This document shows positions 54,688 to 64,000 of a stretch of DNA of 64,000 bases, piece after piece. Under the pieces are notes generated by a model. That model had not been told where the DNA came from and searched no databases. It saw only the letters and a list, made by a program, of their open reading frames with translations. Within the stretch, counting starts at the first letter, position 1. The number at the start of each line of letters is the position of its first letter. The position numbers and the translations under genes were made by a program. Origin of the DNA: Nodosilinea sp. FACHB-131. GTDB taxonomy: Bacteria > Cyanobacteriota > Cyanobacteriia > Phormidesmidales > Phormidesmidaceae. Location of the stretch: positions 124,001 through 188,000 of the forward strand of contig NZ_JACJOF010000013.1 in NCBI RefSeq assembly GCF_014695395.1, read 5' to 3'.

Positions 54688-55711
54688 TCGCATTGCCCTA
54701 CTCATGCACGAGGGCACCCAAAGCACCATGGGCAAGACGGGTCTGGCCCTGCTGCGCTTTAGCCAATCGCCGATTGTGGCGGTGATTGATTACCAGGCGG
54801 CGGGGCGATCGCTCCACGACCTCACCGGCATCGATAAGCCCATCCCCGTTGTCAAATCGCTCACCGAGGCTCTGACTTATACCCCAGATGTGCTGGCGAT
54901 TGGCATCGCCCCCTCCGGTGGTAAGCTGCCCGACGCTTGGTTTCAAGAAATTGAGCAGGCGGTCCAGGCAGGACTGAGTATCGTCAATGGCCTCCATACC
55001 CCAATGGCCAAACACCCGGCACTCCAGCCCTGGCTAAGAGACTATCAGTGGATTTGGGACGTACGCCAGGAACCGGAAGGCCTGACTGTGGGGAGCGGGC
55101 AAGCCAGTCAGCTAACCTGCAAGCGCATTCTGACTATAGGTACCGATATGTCCGTGGGCAAAATGTCGGCAACCCTAGAGCTGCACCGCGCCTGCCTCCA
55201 GCGCGGGTTGCGCTCTAAAGTGATTGCCACGGGCCAAACCAACCTCATGTTGGGGGACGACGGCGTGCCGCTAGATGCCATTCGGGTCGATTACGCGTCA
55301 GGAGCCGTTGAACAGCAGCTTATGCGCCATGGCCCTCATTACGACTTCGTCTTTGTGGAAGGGCAGGGATCGCTACTCAACCCGGCCTCGACCGCTACAC
55401 TGCCTCTGCTGCGAGGCACCCAACCCACCCATCTGGTGCTGGTACACCGAGCTGGGCAGAGCCACATCCACAATTTTCCCCAAGTAAAAATCCCAGATTT
55501 ACCCGGCGTAATCGCCCTTTATGAACAGGTCACAACAGCGGCAGGGGCATTTTACCCGGCTAAGGTAGTCGCGATCGCCCTTAACACGGGTCACCTAACC
55601 GCAGCTGCTGCTGAGGAGGCCATTCAGTCGGTCGAAGCCCAAACAAAACTTCCCTGTGCAGACATCTTCCGCACAGGGGCCGACAAACTATTAGCACCCA
55701 TCTTGGCCTAG
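54668..55711 (+). CDS. dgcN: DUF1611 family protein, DgcN-like
   Basis: A 347-residue DUF1611 protein. An N-terminal Rossmann-like domain is followed by a P-loop-like GTDMSVGKM at about 158-166 and HLVLVHRAGQSHIHNFP-type segments. DgcN has been described as D-glutamate N-acetyltransferase acting with DgcA. The start overlaps the epimerase gene by 20 bases, so the two are coupled. Together they could convert D-Glu to N-acetyl-L-Glu for recycling of cell-wall D-glutamate. ATG 54668 is preferred over an in-frame TTG 54656. It converges on infA with 6 bases between stops. Confidence 0.82.
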   Translation: MHLKPNSRIALLMHEGTQSTMGKTGLALLRFSQSPIVAVIDYQAAGRSLHDLTGIDKPIPVVKSLTEALTYTPDVLAIGIAPSGGKLPDAWFQEIEQAVQAGLSIVNGLHTPMAKHPALQPWLRDYQWIWDVRQEPEGLTVGSGQASQLTCKRILTIGTDMSVGKMSATLELHRACLQRGLRSKVIATGQTNLMLGDDGVPLDAIRVDYASGAVEQQLMRHGPHYDFVFVEGQGSLLNPASTATLPLLRGTQPTHLVLVHRAGQSHIHNFPQVKIPDLPGVIALYEQVTTAAGAFYPAKVVAIALNTGHLTAAAAEEAIQSVEAQTKLPCADIFRTGADKLLAPILA

Positions 55712-55717
55712 TCCAGG

Positions 55718-55942
55718 CTACTTCTTGCGAAGACGATAGGTAATACGCCCCTTGGTGAGGTCGTAGGGGGTAAGCTCTACCTTGACGCGATCGCCTGGCA
55801 AAATCTTGATGTAATTACGACGAATCTTCCCAGAAATGTGGGCTAATACGTTAAATCCATTATCCAAATCAACCCGAAACATCGCGTTCGGCAACGATTC
55901 AGTAATGGTGCCCTCCATTTCAATTAGGTCTTGCTTAGACAA
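55718..55942 (-). CDS. infA: Translation initiation factor IF-1
   Basis: A 74-residue IF-1 with the full S1-like fold: [51 protein letters not shown]. The first codon is TTG 55942, preceded by GAGGGAG. The open frame continues eight codons upstream, but those residues are not part of IF-1. It is the last gene of the spc operon here. Confidence 0.95.
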   Translation of the reverse strand: MSKQDLIEMEGTITESLPNAMFRVDLDNGFNVLAHISGKIRRNYIKILPGDRVKVELTPYDLTKGRITYRLRKK

Positions 55943-55999
55943 GCTGAACTCTCCCTCAGTACACAATCAACAGGCTGAACTCTAGCATAACCCCAGCAA

Positions 56000-56554
56000 C
56001 TACTCGATCACTAGGCGCTTTAGGTCAGCATGAACTACGTCCATGGTTTGATTACCATCCACCGACACCAACTGTTGGCGGCTGCGATAGAAATCAATTA
56101 GCGGCTCCGTTTGTTCACGGTACACCTGAAGCCGATTGAGAATCACGGACTCCTCATCGTCGTCACGCCCCCGCTGCAGCAGACGGGCAACAATCACATC
56201 GTCCTCAACATCCAAGTTAACTACAAAGTCAACGGGCTGTTCAATTTGATCAAGCAGCTTCTGCAAAAACTCAGCCTGGGGCACATTGCGTGGAAAACCG
56301 TCCAGCAGCCAACCTGCTTGGGTATCATCCTGACCCAACCGCTCCTGAATTAAATCCAGTATGAGCTCATCAGGCACCAATTCCCCAGCGCTCATGTACT
56401 GCTCTGCTTTTTGACCCAGCTCGCTACCCGCCGCTACCGCCGACCGTAGAATATCTCCAGTAGAAATATGAGGAACCTCACAGTCCTTGGCCAGCAGCAA
56501 AGCCTGGGTACCCTTGCCCGCCCCCGGCGGACCTAAAAAAATAAGTCGAGTCAC
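56000..56554 (-). CDS. adk: Adenylate kinase
   Basis: A 184-residue adenylate kinase. [11 protein letters not shown] at 8-18, an STGDILR AMP-binding segment and LLDGFPRN are intact. It is the short (lidless) type without a four-Cys zinc lid. The start is GTG and overlaps the secY stop by one base. Confidence 0.96.
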   Translation of the reverse strand: MTRLIFLGPPGAGKGTQALLLAKDCEVPHISTGDILRSAVAAGSELGQKAEQYMSAGELVPDELILDLIQERLGQDDTQAGWLLDGFPRNVPQAEFLQKLLDQIEQPVDFVVNLDVEDDVIVARLLQRGRDDDEESVILNRLQVYREQTEPLIDFYRSRQQLVSVDGNQTMDVVHADLKRLVIE

Positions 56555-57867
56555 TACTGCTTCACCATCCCTTCGTAGCGTTGGGAAATTACGTAGGTCT
56601 GAATTTGCTTGGCAGTGTCAATAGCAACACCCACCAGAATCAGCAGAGAAGTAGCTCCGAACCCCCTGAAAGTTTGTACTCGAGTCAAACTCTCTACAGC
56701 ACTGGGGACAACCGCTACCATACCCAAAAAAACAGCGCCCAGAAAAGTTAACCGATTGAGAATGCGGCTGATGTACTCAGTGGTCGCCTTACCAGGGCGA
56801 ATGCCAGGGATACTGGCTCCCATCTTCTTCAGGTTGCGCGATACATCATCTGGGTTCATCACCAAAGATGAATAGAAGTAGCTAAAGAAGAGGATCAAAA
56901 CGAGGTACAGCGAAACATAGAACAGAGAAGTTGGGTTCAGGTAGTTATTCACAAACTGACTGAATCCAGGATTGGTAATGTACTGGGTCAACGAAATTGG
57001 CAGCACCAGCACTGCGGAGGCGAAAATAATGGGCATAACGCCGCCCTGGTTAAGTCGCAGAGGCAAGTAGTTGCTCTGCTCTAAATAAAGCTTGCGACCT
57101 ACCTGGCGACGAGCAGAAATAATGGGAATGCGGCGAGTCCCTTCCTGCACAAAAACAATTCCTACAATCATTGCCAGAAAGGCAAGCATAAGAATGATAA
57201 TGCCGCCCACCAGGCCGCGATCGCCACTCTGCGCCAACTCAATCGTTTGACCTAACGACCGAGGAAGAGTAGAAACAATGTTTAGAAAGATCAGTAGTGA
57301 AGCACCGTTGCCAATACCACGCTCAGTGATTAACTCACCTACCCACATCACAAACATTGACCCGGCTGTCAGGGCAATTACCGTCTGGGCCACAAATGCA
57401 GGACCAGGAACTTCCGCAAATTGATAGAGCAAGAAGGACGCCAGCAAAGTACTCTGCAAAATTGCCCAGCCCAAAGCCACGTAGCGAGTAATTTGGGAGA
57501 TCTTGCGACGGCCAGCTTCCCCTTCATTCTTTTGCAGATCTTCCAGCTGAGGCAGAGCCGCCGTTAACAGCTGCATAATAATCGAAGCGTTGATGAAAGG
57601 CAGGATCCCCAGAGCAAAGATACCTAGAGCGGACAGACCGCCCCCGACAAAGATATCTAAGAAGCCTACAAAGCCAGCTAAACTGCCCGACTGAATAGAA
57701 GCACCAAAAGCTTGGCGATCAATACCTGGTACCGGAATAAAAATCCCTAGTCTCACTAATACCAGAAGCCCTAAAGTCACCAGCAAACGGCTTCGCAGGC
57801 CAGCGGCCTGGGCCATTTGCATAAATGTCTCCTGCGCGCTTGGATTTTTACCCCGACTTACGACCAT
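56554..57867 (-). CDS. secY: Preprotein translocase subunit SecY
   Basis: A 437-residue channel protein with ten spans. [49 protein letters not shown]-type [12 protein letters not shown] and [14 protein letters not shown] are hallmarks. It pairs with SecE (28.2 kb). Preceded by two hairpins in the rplO spacer. Confidence 0.97.
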   Translation of the reverse strand: MVVSRGKNPSAQETFMQMAQAAGLRSRLLVTLGLLVLVRLGIFIPVPGIDRQAFGASIQSGSLAGFVGFLDIFVGGGLSALGIFALGILPFINASIIMQLLTAALPQLEDLQKNEGEAGRRKISQITRYVALGWAILQSTLLASFLLYQFAEVPGPAFVAQTVIALTAGSMFVMWVGELITERGIGNGASLLIFLNIVSTLPRSLGQTIELAQSGDRGLVGGIIILMLAFLAMIVGIVFVQEGTRRIPIISARRQVGRKLYLEQSNYLPLRLNQGGVMPIIFASAVLVLPISLTQYITNPGFSQFVNNYLNPTSLFYVSLYLVLILFFSYFYSSLVMNPDDVSRNLKKMGASIPGIRPGKATTEYISRILNRLTFLGAVFLGMVAVVPSAVESLTRVQTFRGFGATSLLILVGVAIDTAKQIQTYVISQRYEGMVKQ

Positions 57868-57912
57868 GCATGTACCTCAGGCCTACGTTTAGCAATACAT
57901 TGACGGCAATAA

Positions 57913-57974
57913 GTAACCGCAGAATCTACGGTTACAGTCCCTGACTTTAGTCTAAGGGATGAGCGAGACATCCC
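57913..57974 (-). promoter_or_regulatory. Two hairpins between rplO and secY
   Basis: GTAACCG/CGGTTAC (57913-57919 and 57929-57935) and GGGATG/CATCCC (57956-57961 and 57969-57974) lie in the 108-base gap. The second touches the rplO stop. Without T runs they are more likely mRNA-processing or translation-control structures than terminators. Confidence 0.4.
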
Positions 57975-57975
57975 G

Positions 57976-58422
57976 CTATGCGACAACTTCCCATGTACCG
58001 CCAGCCTGCTCAATTTTCTCCTTGGCAGACTGGGTAAAAGCCGCCGCTCTAACGTTTAGAGCCACACCAATTTCACCATGACCCAGCACCTTCAAAGGAC
58101 CGTCATTGGTGGTCAATATGCCCGCCTCAAGCAGCGACTCAAGCGATACATCAGTCCCTGCTGCCAGGTCAGACAGCCCTTTAACGTTGATAATGGTGTA
58201 CTCCTTCTGATTGACCAGAGGGAAGTGCTTGAGCTTAGGGATGCGGCGGTAGAGGGGCATTTGGCCACCCTCAAAGCCAGGTCGGGTACCGCTACCCGAA
58301 CGAGACTTTTGTCCTCGCATACCAAAGCCACAGCTCGCGCCTTGGCCGGCAGAAATACCGCGACCGACGCGGCGACGGCGGCGCTTAGAGCCGACTTGTG
58401 GTTGTGCGTCGTTGATTCTCAT
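57976..58422 (-). CDS. rplO: 50S ribosomal protein L15
   Basis: A 148-residue L15 with the basic, Gly-rich N-terminus ([38 protein letters not shown]) and the [13 protein letters not shown] core. Typical spc-operon position between rpsE and secY. Confidence 0.97.
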   Translation of the reverse strand: MRINDAQPQVGSKRRRRRVGRGISAGQGASCGFGMRGQKSRSGSGTRPGFEGGQMPLYRRIPKLKHFPLVNQKEYTIINVKGLSDLAAGTDVSLESLLEAGILTTNDGPLKVLGHGEIGVALNVRAAAFTQSAKEKIEQAGGTWEVVA

Positions 58423-58458
58423 GGCTGAGGAAAATAAAAACAGCGATACCGAAATGGA

Positions 58459-58980
58459 TTAAATGTACAGGCTTTCAACCGGGATATCCCGTTCTTCAGC
58501 TACGTCAGCGAAGGTGCGTAGAGAAGCTAGAGCGTCCGCCGCAGCTCGAGCATTATTGAGGGGGTTGTTAGAGCCTAGTTGCTTGGCTAAGACATTCCGT
58601 ACCCCAGCTAATTCAAGCACCGTGCGTACGGCACCACCAGCAATTACCCCAGTACCAGGGGCAGCAGGGCGCATAAATACCTTGGCACCACCGCCAATCC
58701 CATTAGAGGGATGAGGAATGGAATAAGAGCGAGTCAAAGGCACATCTACCAGGTGCTTTTTGCCATCGGCTACACCCTTCTTTACAGCGCCAATGACATC
58801 GCCTGCCTTACCAACGCCAACGCCGACCTGGCCTTTCTCATTGCCGACAACCACAATGGCACGGAAGCTAAGTTTTTTACCTCCCTTCACCACCTTGGTC
58901 ACACGACGGATTTGGACAACGCGTTCCTGCCAGTCGGTTTTCTTTTCTTTAGTACGCGCTTCTTTGCGACGGTTTGCCAT
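58459..58980 (-). CDS. rpsE: 30S ribosomal protein S5
   Basis: A 173-residue S5. The double-stranded RNA-binding domain ([23 protein letters not shown]) and the [37 protein letters not shown] and [14 protein letters not shown] segments are present. Confidence 0.98.
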   Translation of the reverse strand: MANRRKEARTKEKKTDWQERVVQIRRVTKVVKGGKKLSFRAIVVVGNEKGQVGVGVGKAGDVIGAVKKGVADGKKHLVDVPLTRSYSIPHPSNGIGGGAKVFMRPAAPGTGVIAGGAVRTVLELAGVRNVLAKQLGSNNPLNNARAAADALASLRTFADVAEERDIPVESLYI

Positions 58981-59046
58981 GCCTTTCCCCAGCCTTGTTT
59001 ACATCAAGCAAAATTAGGTGCTTTCTATCCAGTAATCACGCTTGGC

Positions 59047-59406
59047 CTACAGGCTCAAGCCTGCTTCACGGGCTGCCTCAGCCAGAGCCGCTACTCGTCC
59101 GTGATATAACTTGCCGCCTCGGTCAAAAACCACTTGCGTAATACCAGCCTTTAGGGCACGCTCAGCCACTAGTTTGCCAACTACAGCAGCTGAGTCTTGA
59201 GTAGCTCCCGTCTCATCCTTCAAAACATCAGGCTCAACGGTTGAGGCAGCCACTAGAGTATGGTGAGCTGTATCGTCAATAATCTGAGCGTAAATATGCT
59301 GGTTTGAGCGAAATACGGCCAACCGAGGCCGCTCAGAGGTGCCAAACACGCGGCGACGGATGCGGACGTGACGGCGACGGGTTAATTCTTTACGACTTGC
59401 TTTCAT
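59047..59406 (-). CDS. rplR: 50S ribosomal protein L18
   Basis: A 119-residue L18, 5S-rRNA-binding. [32 protein letters not shown] and [13 protein letters not shown] are typical. Three bases after rplF's stop. Confidence 0.98.
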   Translation of the reverse strand: MKASRKELTRRRHVRIRRRVFGTSERPRLAVFRSNQHIYAQIIDDTAHHTLVAASTVEPDVLKDETGATQDSAAVVGKLVAERALKAGITQVVFDRGGKLYHGRVAALAEAAREAGLSL

Positions 59407-59409
59407 GGC

Positions 59410-59949
59410 TTATTTCTTCCCTGACTTACCGGCCTTACGTCTGACCTGCTCACCGGCGTAGCGCACACCTTTACCCTTATAGGGCTCAGGGGGGCGGCTG
59501 GCCCGAATGCTTGCGGCAATGTTGCCTACTAATTCTTTATCGATGCCGCTAATGATGACATTGGTATTGTTCTCAACTACGAACTCAATGCCGGCGGGAG
59601 GCTCAAATACAACAGGGTGGCTGTACCCAAGGCTGAGGTTCAAGTTGCGGCCCTGCACCTGTGCCCGATAACCAATACCCTGAATCTCTAGGCGCTTTTG
59701 ATAGCCATTCGAAACCCCCTCAACCATATTAGCCACTAGGGTGCGGCAGAGACCGTGACGCTCGCGGGCTAGACGAGAATCATCTTTGCGATTGACCAGA
59801 ACGGTCTCCCCGTCCTGAACCACCAACACTCCGCTGGGCAGGGTACGAGACAGCTCGCCCTTAGGCCCTTTAACCTGAATGTCCTGACCGTCAATTACGA
59901 TTGACACTTTAGCCGGGACTGGGATTGGCCGTTTGCCAATACGTGACAT
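59410..59949 (-). CDS. rplF: 50S ribosomal protein L6
   Basis: A 179-residue L6. [15 protein letters not shown] start, SLGYSHPV and the terminal [16 protein letters not shown] motif are intact. Confidence 0.98.
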   Translation of the reverse strand: MSRIGKRPIPVPAKVSIVIDGQDIQVKGPKGELSRTLPSGVLVVQDGETVLVNRKDDSRLARERHGLCRTLVANMVEGVSNGYQKRLEIQGIGYRAQVQGRNLNLSLGYSHPVVFEPPAGIEFVVENNTNVIISGIDKELVGNIAASIRASRPPEPYKGKGVRYAGEQVRRKAGKSGKK

Positions 59950-60031
59950 GATGCAAAACTCCTAAATCCTTAGCACTCGATAACGCCCTTGATGACTTAG
60001 CCGTTAGCTAACAACATTGCTGTTCAGCTAC

Positions 60032-60433
60032 CTACCAGACATAGCAAAGCACTTCGCCACCAATACCCTGACGGCGGGCATCGCGGTCAGTCATGATTCC
60101 GCTAGAGGTAGAAACAATTGCAATGCCAATACCCCCCAGCACCCGAGGTAGCTCTTTTCGGTTGGAATACACGCGCAAACCGGGCTTGCTAACGCGAGTA
60201 AGGTTGCGAATGATGGGCTGACGAGTCTTGCCCTTGTACTTGAGGGCGACCACCAGTTGAGGACGCTCTTCGACAGTAGTTTCAGAGTAATCCGTGATGA
60301 ACCCTTCTTCCTTAAGCACCTTTGCAATACTCCGGGTCATCCGGGTAGAAGGAATACCTACAGTTTGGTGCCGCGCCAGATTCGCATTTCTGATGCGAGT
60401 CAACATATCCGCAATTGTGTCGTTAGCAGCCAT
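60032..60433 (-). CDS. rpsH: 30S ribosomal protein S8
   Basis: A 133-residue S8. [27 protein letters not shown] and [26 protein letters not shown] are typical. rpsN, which lies between rplE and rpsH in many bacteria, is absent, as is usual in cyanobacteria. Confidence 0.98.
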   Translation of the reverse strand: MAANDTIADMLTRIRNANLARHQTVGIPSTRMTRSIAKVLKEEGFITDYSETTVEERPQLVVALKYKGKTRQPIIRNLTRVSKPGLRVYSNRKELPRVLGGIGIAIVSTSSGIMTDRDARRQGIGGEVLCYVW

Positions 60434-60459
60434 AGTTCTAGTACGCGTATAAACCTGTG

Positions 60460-61005
60460 TTAGTTGTCACGGAACGGCATACCCAATTCCTTGAGTAGCG
60501 CTCGGCCTTCTTCATCGGTGCTGGCGGTAGTCACAATGGTGATGTCCATACCGCGAATTTGATCGATGCTGTCGTAGTCAATTTCAGGAAAAATTAACTG
60601 CTCTCGCAGACCCAAGGTGTAGTTGCCACGTCCGTCGAAGCTCTTAGGGCTAATGCCGCGAAAGTCACGAATGCGGGGCAGGGTCAGGTTGATGAGGCGA
60701 TTTAGAAAGGCGTACATGCGGTCAGAACGTAAGGTGACCATGACCCCCACGGGCATGCCTTGACGAATTTTGAACCCTGCGATCGCCTTTTTGGCGCGGG
60801 TTACCACCGGACGCTGACCGGTGATGAGAGCCAGTTCGCTCAGAGAAGACTCCAGCGCTTTGGCATTCTGAGATGCTTCACCCAAGCCACGGTTGACGGT
60901 CACCTTGACCACCTTGGGCACTTGATGAATGTTGTCGTACTTAAACTGTTCCATCAGTTTAGGTACAACGGTGTCTTTATATATGGTCTTTAACTGGTCG
61001 GTCAT
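60460..61005 (-). CDS. rplE: 50S ribosomal protein L5
   Basis: A 181-residue L5. [43 protein letters not shown] and [23 protein letters not shown] are characteristic. Binds 5S rRNA. Confidence 0.98.
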   Translation of the reverse strand: MTDQLKTIYKDTVVPKLMEQFKYDNIHQVPKVVKVTVNRGLGEASQNAKALESSLSELALITGQRPVVTRAKKAIAGFKIRQGMPVGVMVTLRSDRMYAFLNRLINLTLPRIRDFRGISPKSFDGRGNYTLGLREQLIFPEIDYDSIDQIRGMDITIVTTASTDEEGRALLKELGMPFRDN

Positions 61006-61069
61006 GGGTCGTTTCTATCGCTTTCCTGGGCTTGGTCAGGACTAGAGGATGAGCGTAAGACTAAAAGCC

Positions 61070-61414
61070 TTAGTCAATGATTTCACCGGTCTTTTTCAGC
61101 ATCCGCACCTTACGCCCGTCATCGGTAAAGGTGTAAGCAACTCGGCTAGCCACTTTCTCCTTCTCGGAGTAAAGCATGACGTTAGAGCTGTGGATGGGGG
61201 CTTCCTGGGTCACGATCTGACCCGACTCGCCTTCTTGCTGAGGCTTAACGTGTTTGGTGCGAATATTTACGCCCTGTACAACCACTTGGCTGGTTTTGGG
61301 AATAACGGTCAGCACCTCGCCGACTTTGCCGCGATCGCGCCCAGCAATCACTTGAACAGTGTCTCCCTTACGCACATGCACCTTGTGGCGCACGGGCTGC
61401 TTTGTTGTTGCCAT
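61070..61414 (-). CDS. rplX: 50S ribosomal protein L24
   Basis: A 114-residue L24 with an N-terminal KOW motif ([22 protein letters not shown]) and [19 protein letters not shown]. Its ATG overlaps the rplN stop by one base. Confidence 0.97.
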   Translation of the reverse strand: MATTKQPVRHKVHVRKGDTVQVIAGRDRGKVGEVLTVIPKTSQVVVQGVNIRTKHVKPQQEGESGQIVTQEAPIHSSNVMLYSEKEKVASRVAYTFTDDGRKVRMLKKTGEIID

Positions 61415-61779
61415 TAGAGAACCTCCGGTGCCAGCGACACAATCTTGGTGAAGTTTTTGTCGCGCAGCTCACGGGCTACTGGCCCAAATACGCGAGTGCC
61501 TTTGGGATTTCCGTCTTGGTTAATGATCACGGCCGCGTTATCGTCAAAACGAATGCTCATGCCGCTGCTGCGGCGCAAGCCCTTCTTAGTCCGAACGACT
61601 ACAGCCCGGACCACATCCGACTTTTTCACTGCCATGTTTGGCAGTGCATCTTTAACCACAGCAATGATTACATCGCCCACCCCGGCATAGCGGCGATTAC
61701 CACCGAGTACGCGAATGCACATAAGCTTCCGGGCACCGCTGTTGTCCGCCACGTTTAAGTACGATTCCTGCTGAATCAC
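61414..61779 (-). CDS. rplN: 50S ribosomal protein L14
   Basis: A 121-residue L14. [26 protein letters not shown] and [28 protein letters not shown] are near-universal. The start is GTG. Confidence 0.98.
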   Translation of the reverse strand: MIQQESYLNVADNSGARKLMCIRVLGGNRRYAGVGDVIIAVVKDALPNMAVKKSDVVRAVVVRTKKGLRRSSGMSIRFDDNAAVIINQDGNPKGTRVFGPVARELRDKNFTKIVSLAPEVL

Positions 61780-61787
61780 AATTCCCC

Positions 61788-62039
61788 CTATGCGTCTGCC
61801 GCACGATTAACAATGTCAGCCACCGTCCAGCGCTTGGTTCGGCTCAGGGGACGAGTTTCAAGAATTCGCACCTGATCGCCTTCCTGGCACGTATTCTCTT
61901 CGTCATGTGCCTTATAGCGCTTTGTCCGCACCACAATCTTGCCGTACTTAGGATGGGAGGTGCGGCTTTCCACGGCAACTACGACGGTTTTATCCATCTT
62001 GTTGCTAACAACCAGTCCCACTCGTTCTTTAACCGCCAT
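61788..62039 (-). CDS. rpsQ: 30S ribosomal protein S17
   Basis: An 83-residue S17. [38 protein letters not shown] and [15 protein letters not shown] are typical. Confidence 0.97.
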   Translation of the reverse strand: MAVKERVGLVVSNKMDKTVVVAVESRTSHPKYGKIVVRTKRYKAHDEENTCQEGDQVRILETRPLSRTKRWTVADIVNRAADA

Positions 62040-62055
62040 CTAATTCACCTATTCC

Positions 62056-62328
62056 CTACGCTGTTACCGATTCTGTTGCGGCTGCTGCCACAGCGGTGGC
62101 TTGGACCTCTGCCTCTGCCTCTAGGGCAATCAGCTGGCGCTCCCGCTGAACCGTCATAAGCTGAGACAGACGATGACGGAGATGCTTAAACTGATGCACT
62201 TGCTTATCGAGTTGGCGAGTAGCTTTTTGAAATCGCAGTTGAAACAGTTCGCGCTTGGTCTCAGCGATCGCATTTAGCAACTCTTCATCGCTCAGGCTGC
62301 GCGCCTCTTGAATCTTAGTTAATGCCAT
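62056..62328 (-). CDS. rpmC: 50S ribosomal protein L29
   Basis: A 90-residue L29. The usual core ([21 protein letters not shown], then [17 protein letters not shown]) ends near residue 67. An Ala/Glu/Val-rich tail of about 20 residues ([18 protein letters not shown]) is an extension beyond the common length. Confidence 0.95.
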   Translation of the reverse strand: MALTKIQEARSLSDEELLNAIAETKRELFQLRFQKATRQLDKQVHQFKHLRHRLSQLMTVQRERQLIALEAEAEVQATAVAAAATESVTA

Positions 62329-62332
62329 TGGC

Positions 62333-62752
62333 CTACGCCTCCTTGCTTTCGCGGGCGATGAACTTAGTCTTAAACGGCAGCTTAAAAGCAGCTAGTCGCA
62401 TCGCTTCCCGAGCAGTAGCTTCAGGTACCCCAGCAATCTCAAAAACGATGCGGCCAGGCTTCACCACAGCTACCCAAAACTCAGGGTTACCCTTACCAGA
62501 ACCCATTCGAGTTTCTGCGGGACGCATGGTCACAGGCTTGTCGGGAAAGACGCGAATCCAGATCTTGCCGCCTCGCCGTACATAGCGGGTCATGGCTCGA
62601 CGGGCTGCTTCAATCTGACGAGCAGTTAGCCAGCAGGGCTCGGTTGCCTGAAGGGCAAAATCACCAAAGTTGATGTCGCTGCCCCGCTGAGCCATTCCGC
62701 GCATACGCCCGCGGTGCTGCTTGCGAAATTTAGTTCGTTTTGGACTTAGCAT
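62333..62752 (-). CDS. rplP: 50S ribosomal protein L16
   Basis: A 139-residue L16. [43 protein letters not shown]-type segment and [18 protein letters not shown] are typical. Confidence 0.98.
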   Translation of the reverse strand: MLSPKRTKFRKQHRGRMRGMAQRGSDINFGDFALQATEPCWLTARQIEAARRAMTRYVRRGGKIWIRVFPDKPVTMRPAETRMGSGKGNPEFWVAVVKPGRIVFEIAGVPEATAREAMRLAAFKLPFKTKFIARESKEA

Positions 62753-62807
62753 GGATCGGCACTCTTGAAGTCACAGGTAAAATCAATCAAAGAAACGCTA
62801 GGACAGC

Positions 62808-63542
62808 CTAATCTTCATTAGAGCGGTCATCAAACTGCTGACGACGACGGGGCTGACGGCGACGGGGTTGAGCATTAGGGGCAGCAGCTGGAGCTTCCTC
62901 TTGACCGGGAATAATCTCGCCCTTAAAGATCCAAACCTTGACACCCAAAATGCCATAGGTGGTTTGAGCAGTCGTGTAGGCGTAGTCAACATCAGCCCGT
63001 AGAGTGTGGAGAGGTACCCGACCTTCCCGAGTCCACTCAGTACGGGCAATTTCTGCACCGTTCAAACGACCGCTCACCTGAATTTTGATACCTTCCACCC
63101 CAGCGCGCTGGGCACGCTGAATAGCTTGGCGCACCACCCGGCGAAAGGAAACCCGACGCTCTAGCTGCTGAATAATGTATTCAGCGACTAGGGCAGCGTC
63201 CGCATCCACGCGGTTCACTTCCACCACATTGACGCGAATTTGGCGGTTGGAGTCCTTGAGTAGCTTCTGCACGCCTACTCTTAGCGACTCAATACCCGCT
63301 CCACCACGACCTACCACAACCCCAGGACGAGCAGTCCGCAACTCAAGATCAATTTGGTCAGCCTTGCGCTCAATGCGAATATCGGCGATACCAGCATTGT
63401 TCAAAGTTTTTTGAACATACTCGCGAATGCGATAGTCTTCCTGAAGTAGATCAGGATAGCGAGTGCCCTCTGCAAACCAGCGAGAGCGGTGCTCTTGAAC
63501 GATGCCAAGGCGAAACCCGGTTGGATGAATCTTGTGTCCCAC
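62808..63542 (-). CDS. rpsC: 30S ribosomal protein S3
   Basis: A 244-residue S3. [13 protein letters not shown] start, a KH domain with [14 protein letters not shown] and the C-terminal [13 protein letters not shown] region are intact. The tail is basic and Gln/Arg-rich ([12 protein letters not shown]). The start is GTG. Confidence 0.97.
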   Translation of the reverse strand: MGHKIHPTGFRLGIVQEHRSRWFAEGTRYPDLLQEDYRIREYVQKTLNNAGIADIRIERKADQIDLELRTARPGVVVGRGGAGIESLRVGVQKLLKDSNRQIRVNVVEVNRVDADAALVAEYIIQQLERRVSFRRVVRQAIQRAQRAGVEGIKIQVSGRLNGAEIARTEWTREGRVPLHTLRADVDYAYTTAQTTYGILGVKVWIFKGEIIPGQEEAPAAAPNAQPRRRQPRRRQQFDDRSNED

Positions 63543-63607
63543 GAACTAACCCTCTGAAAATTGGTTTTTGAACAACTGTGTTTGGACAATGGAATCAGTA
63601 CGACAAG

Positions 63608-63964
63608 CTATTCAGCAGCCGGAGCCACAGCAATAGTGATGTGGCAGGTCGGCTTGCGAATTTGATAAGCCCGACCTTGGGCTCGTGGGCGAAACCGCTT
63701 CAAGGCTGGACCTGCATCAGCAAATGCCTCGCTGACTACCAAACCTGTTGGGTCAAGACCGTTGTTGTGCTCAGCATTAGCTACGGCAGAACGTAACACT
63801 TTAATAATGGGCTCGCACGCTTTGTAGGGCATAAACTCCAGGATGATTAGCGCATCCCGATAGCTCTTGCCGCGAATTTGATCAAGTACCCGACGCACCT
63901 TGCGGGGCGACATGCGCACATAGCGAGCTACCGCCTTAACCTGCTCTGAGGTATCCACAGCCAT
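63608..63964 (-). CDS. rplV: 50S ribosomal protein L22
   Basis: A 118-residue L22. [34 protein letters not shown] and [20 protein letters not shown] are typical, including the tunnel-lining loop. Confidence 0.98.
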   Translation of the reverse strand: MAVDTSEQVKAVARYVRMSPRKVRRVLDQIRGKSYRDALIILEFMPYKACEPIIKVLRSAVANAEHNNGLDPTGLVVSEAFADAGPALKRFRPRAQGRAYQIRKPTCHITIAVAPAAE

Positions 63965-63988
63965 TTTTCCAGTTCCTCTACCTAATAC

Positions 63989-64000
63989 CTAACGACGAGC
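63989..64000 (-). CDS. rpsS: 30S ribosomal protein S19, last codons only
   Basis: The window ends within a minus-strand frame that closes with Ala-Arg-Arg and TAG at 63989-63991, 24 bases before rplV. Cyanobacterial S19 proteins commonly end this way and rpsS precedes rplV in the S10 operon. Only three residues are visible, so the identity rests on gene order. Confidence 0.65.
   Translation of the reverse strand, partial: ARR

Overview
The window reads as chromosomal DNA of a cyanobacterium. HIP1 octamers (GCGATCGC) and their core recur in genes and spacers on both strands. Several genes are cyanobacterial hallmarks: CP12, a tocopherol-type methyltransferase, DUF3386, DUF3181, DUF2301, a DUF3747 plus S-layer-homology protein, and an Rre1/Ycf29-like regulator. 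The rplS - tRNA-Trp - secE - nusG - rplKAJL order is also the usual cyanobacterial one. Many two-component and small envelope genes fit a filamentous Leptolyngbya/Nodosilinea-like organism, but species rank cannot be read from the sequence. I see no rRNA, no CRISPR array and no intact insertion sequence.

Layout. 1-804 has no convincing gene. 805-7840 holds a ribbon-helix-helix protein, a YjbQ-family protein overlapping era, an overlapping small gene pair that resembles a toxin-immunity unit, a PPC-domain protein, a beta-CASP nuclease-like protein with a 40-residue membrane peptide upstream, a 3-methyladenine glycosylase, a lipoprotein and a tandem GNAT protein. 8025-17218 is rich in carbon-metabolism genes: phosphoglucomutase, glycogen phosphorylase, two tandem histidine phosphatases and acetate kinase. 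It is interrupted by a decayed stretch (about 9.7-11.65 kb) with hairpins, a heptad-repeat reading frame and a broken PIN-domain gene. 18135-27303 carries trpS, a MetF-like gene, a P450, a glycosyltransferase and a large sensor kinase. 27505-31683 is the rplS/tRNA-Trp/secE-nusG-rplKAJL block, with an L10 leader and attenuator.

32-49 kb is a mixed region: a K+ transporter, the methyltransferase, surface and secreted proteins, CsbD, an ArsC/Spx protein, CP12, FIST, a VanX-like dipeptidase, PadR-ChrA, an Rre1-like regulator, a PRC-barrel protein and a TrmH-type methylase. 49.3-49.7 kb is a non-coding stretch with DnaA-box-like sites, two of them in a perfect 13-bp inverted repeat. 49.7-53.4 kb holds a PLP decarboxylase and an ECF sigma / anti-sigma pair with a nearby CHRD protein. 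53.6-55.7 kb carries an epimerase and a DUF1611 gene that overlap, matching the DgcA-DgcN D-glutamate pathway. From 55.7 kb to the end the minus strand carries the S10/spc ribosomal operon, from the last codons of rpsS through infA.

Four things deserve most attention: the DgcA/DgcN pair lying tail-to-tail against the end of the spc operon, the DnaA-box palindrome, the overlapping DUF6972-like pair, and a family of G-rich/C-rich intergenic repeats. One of those repeats has G-quadruplex potential and lies directly before a gene.
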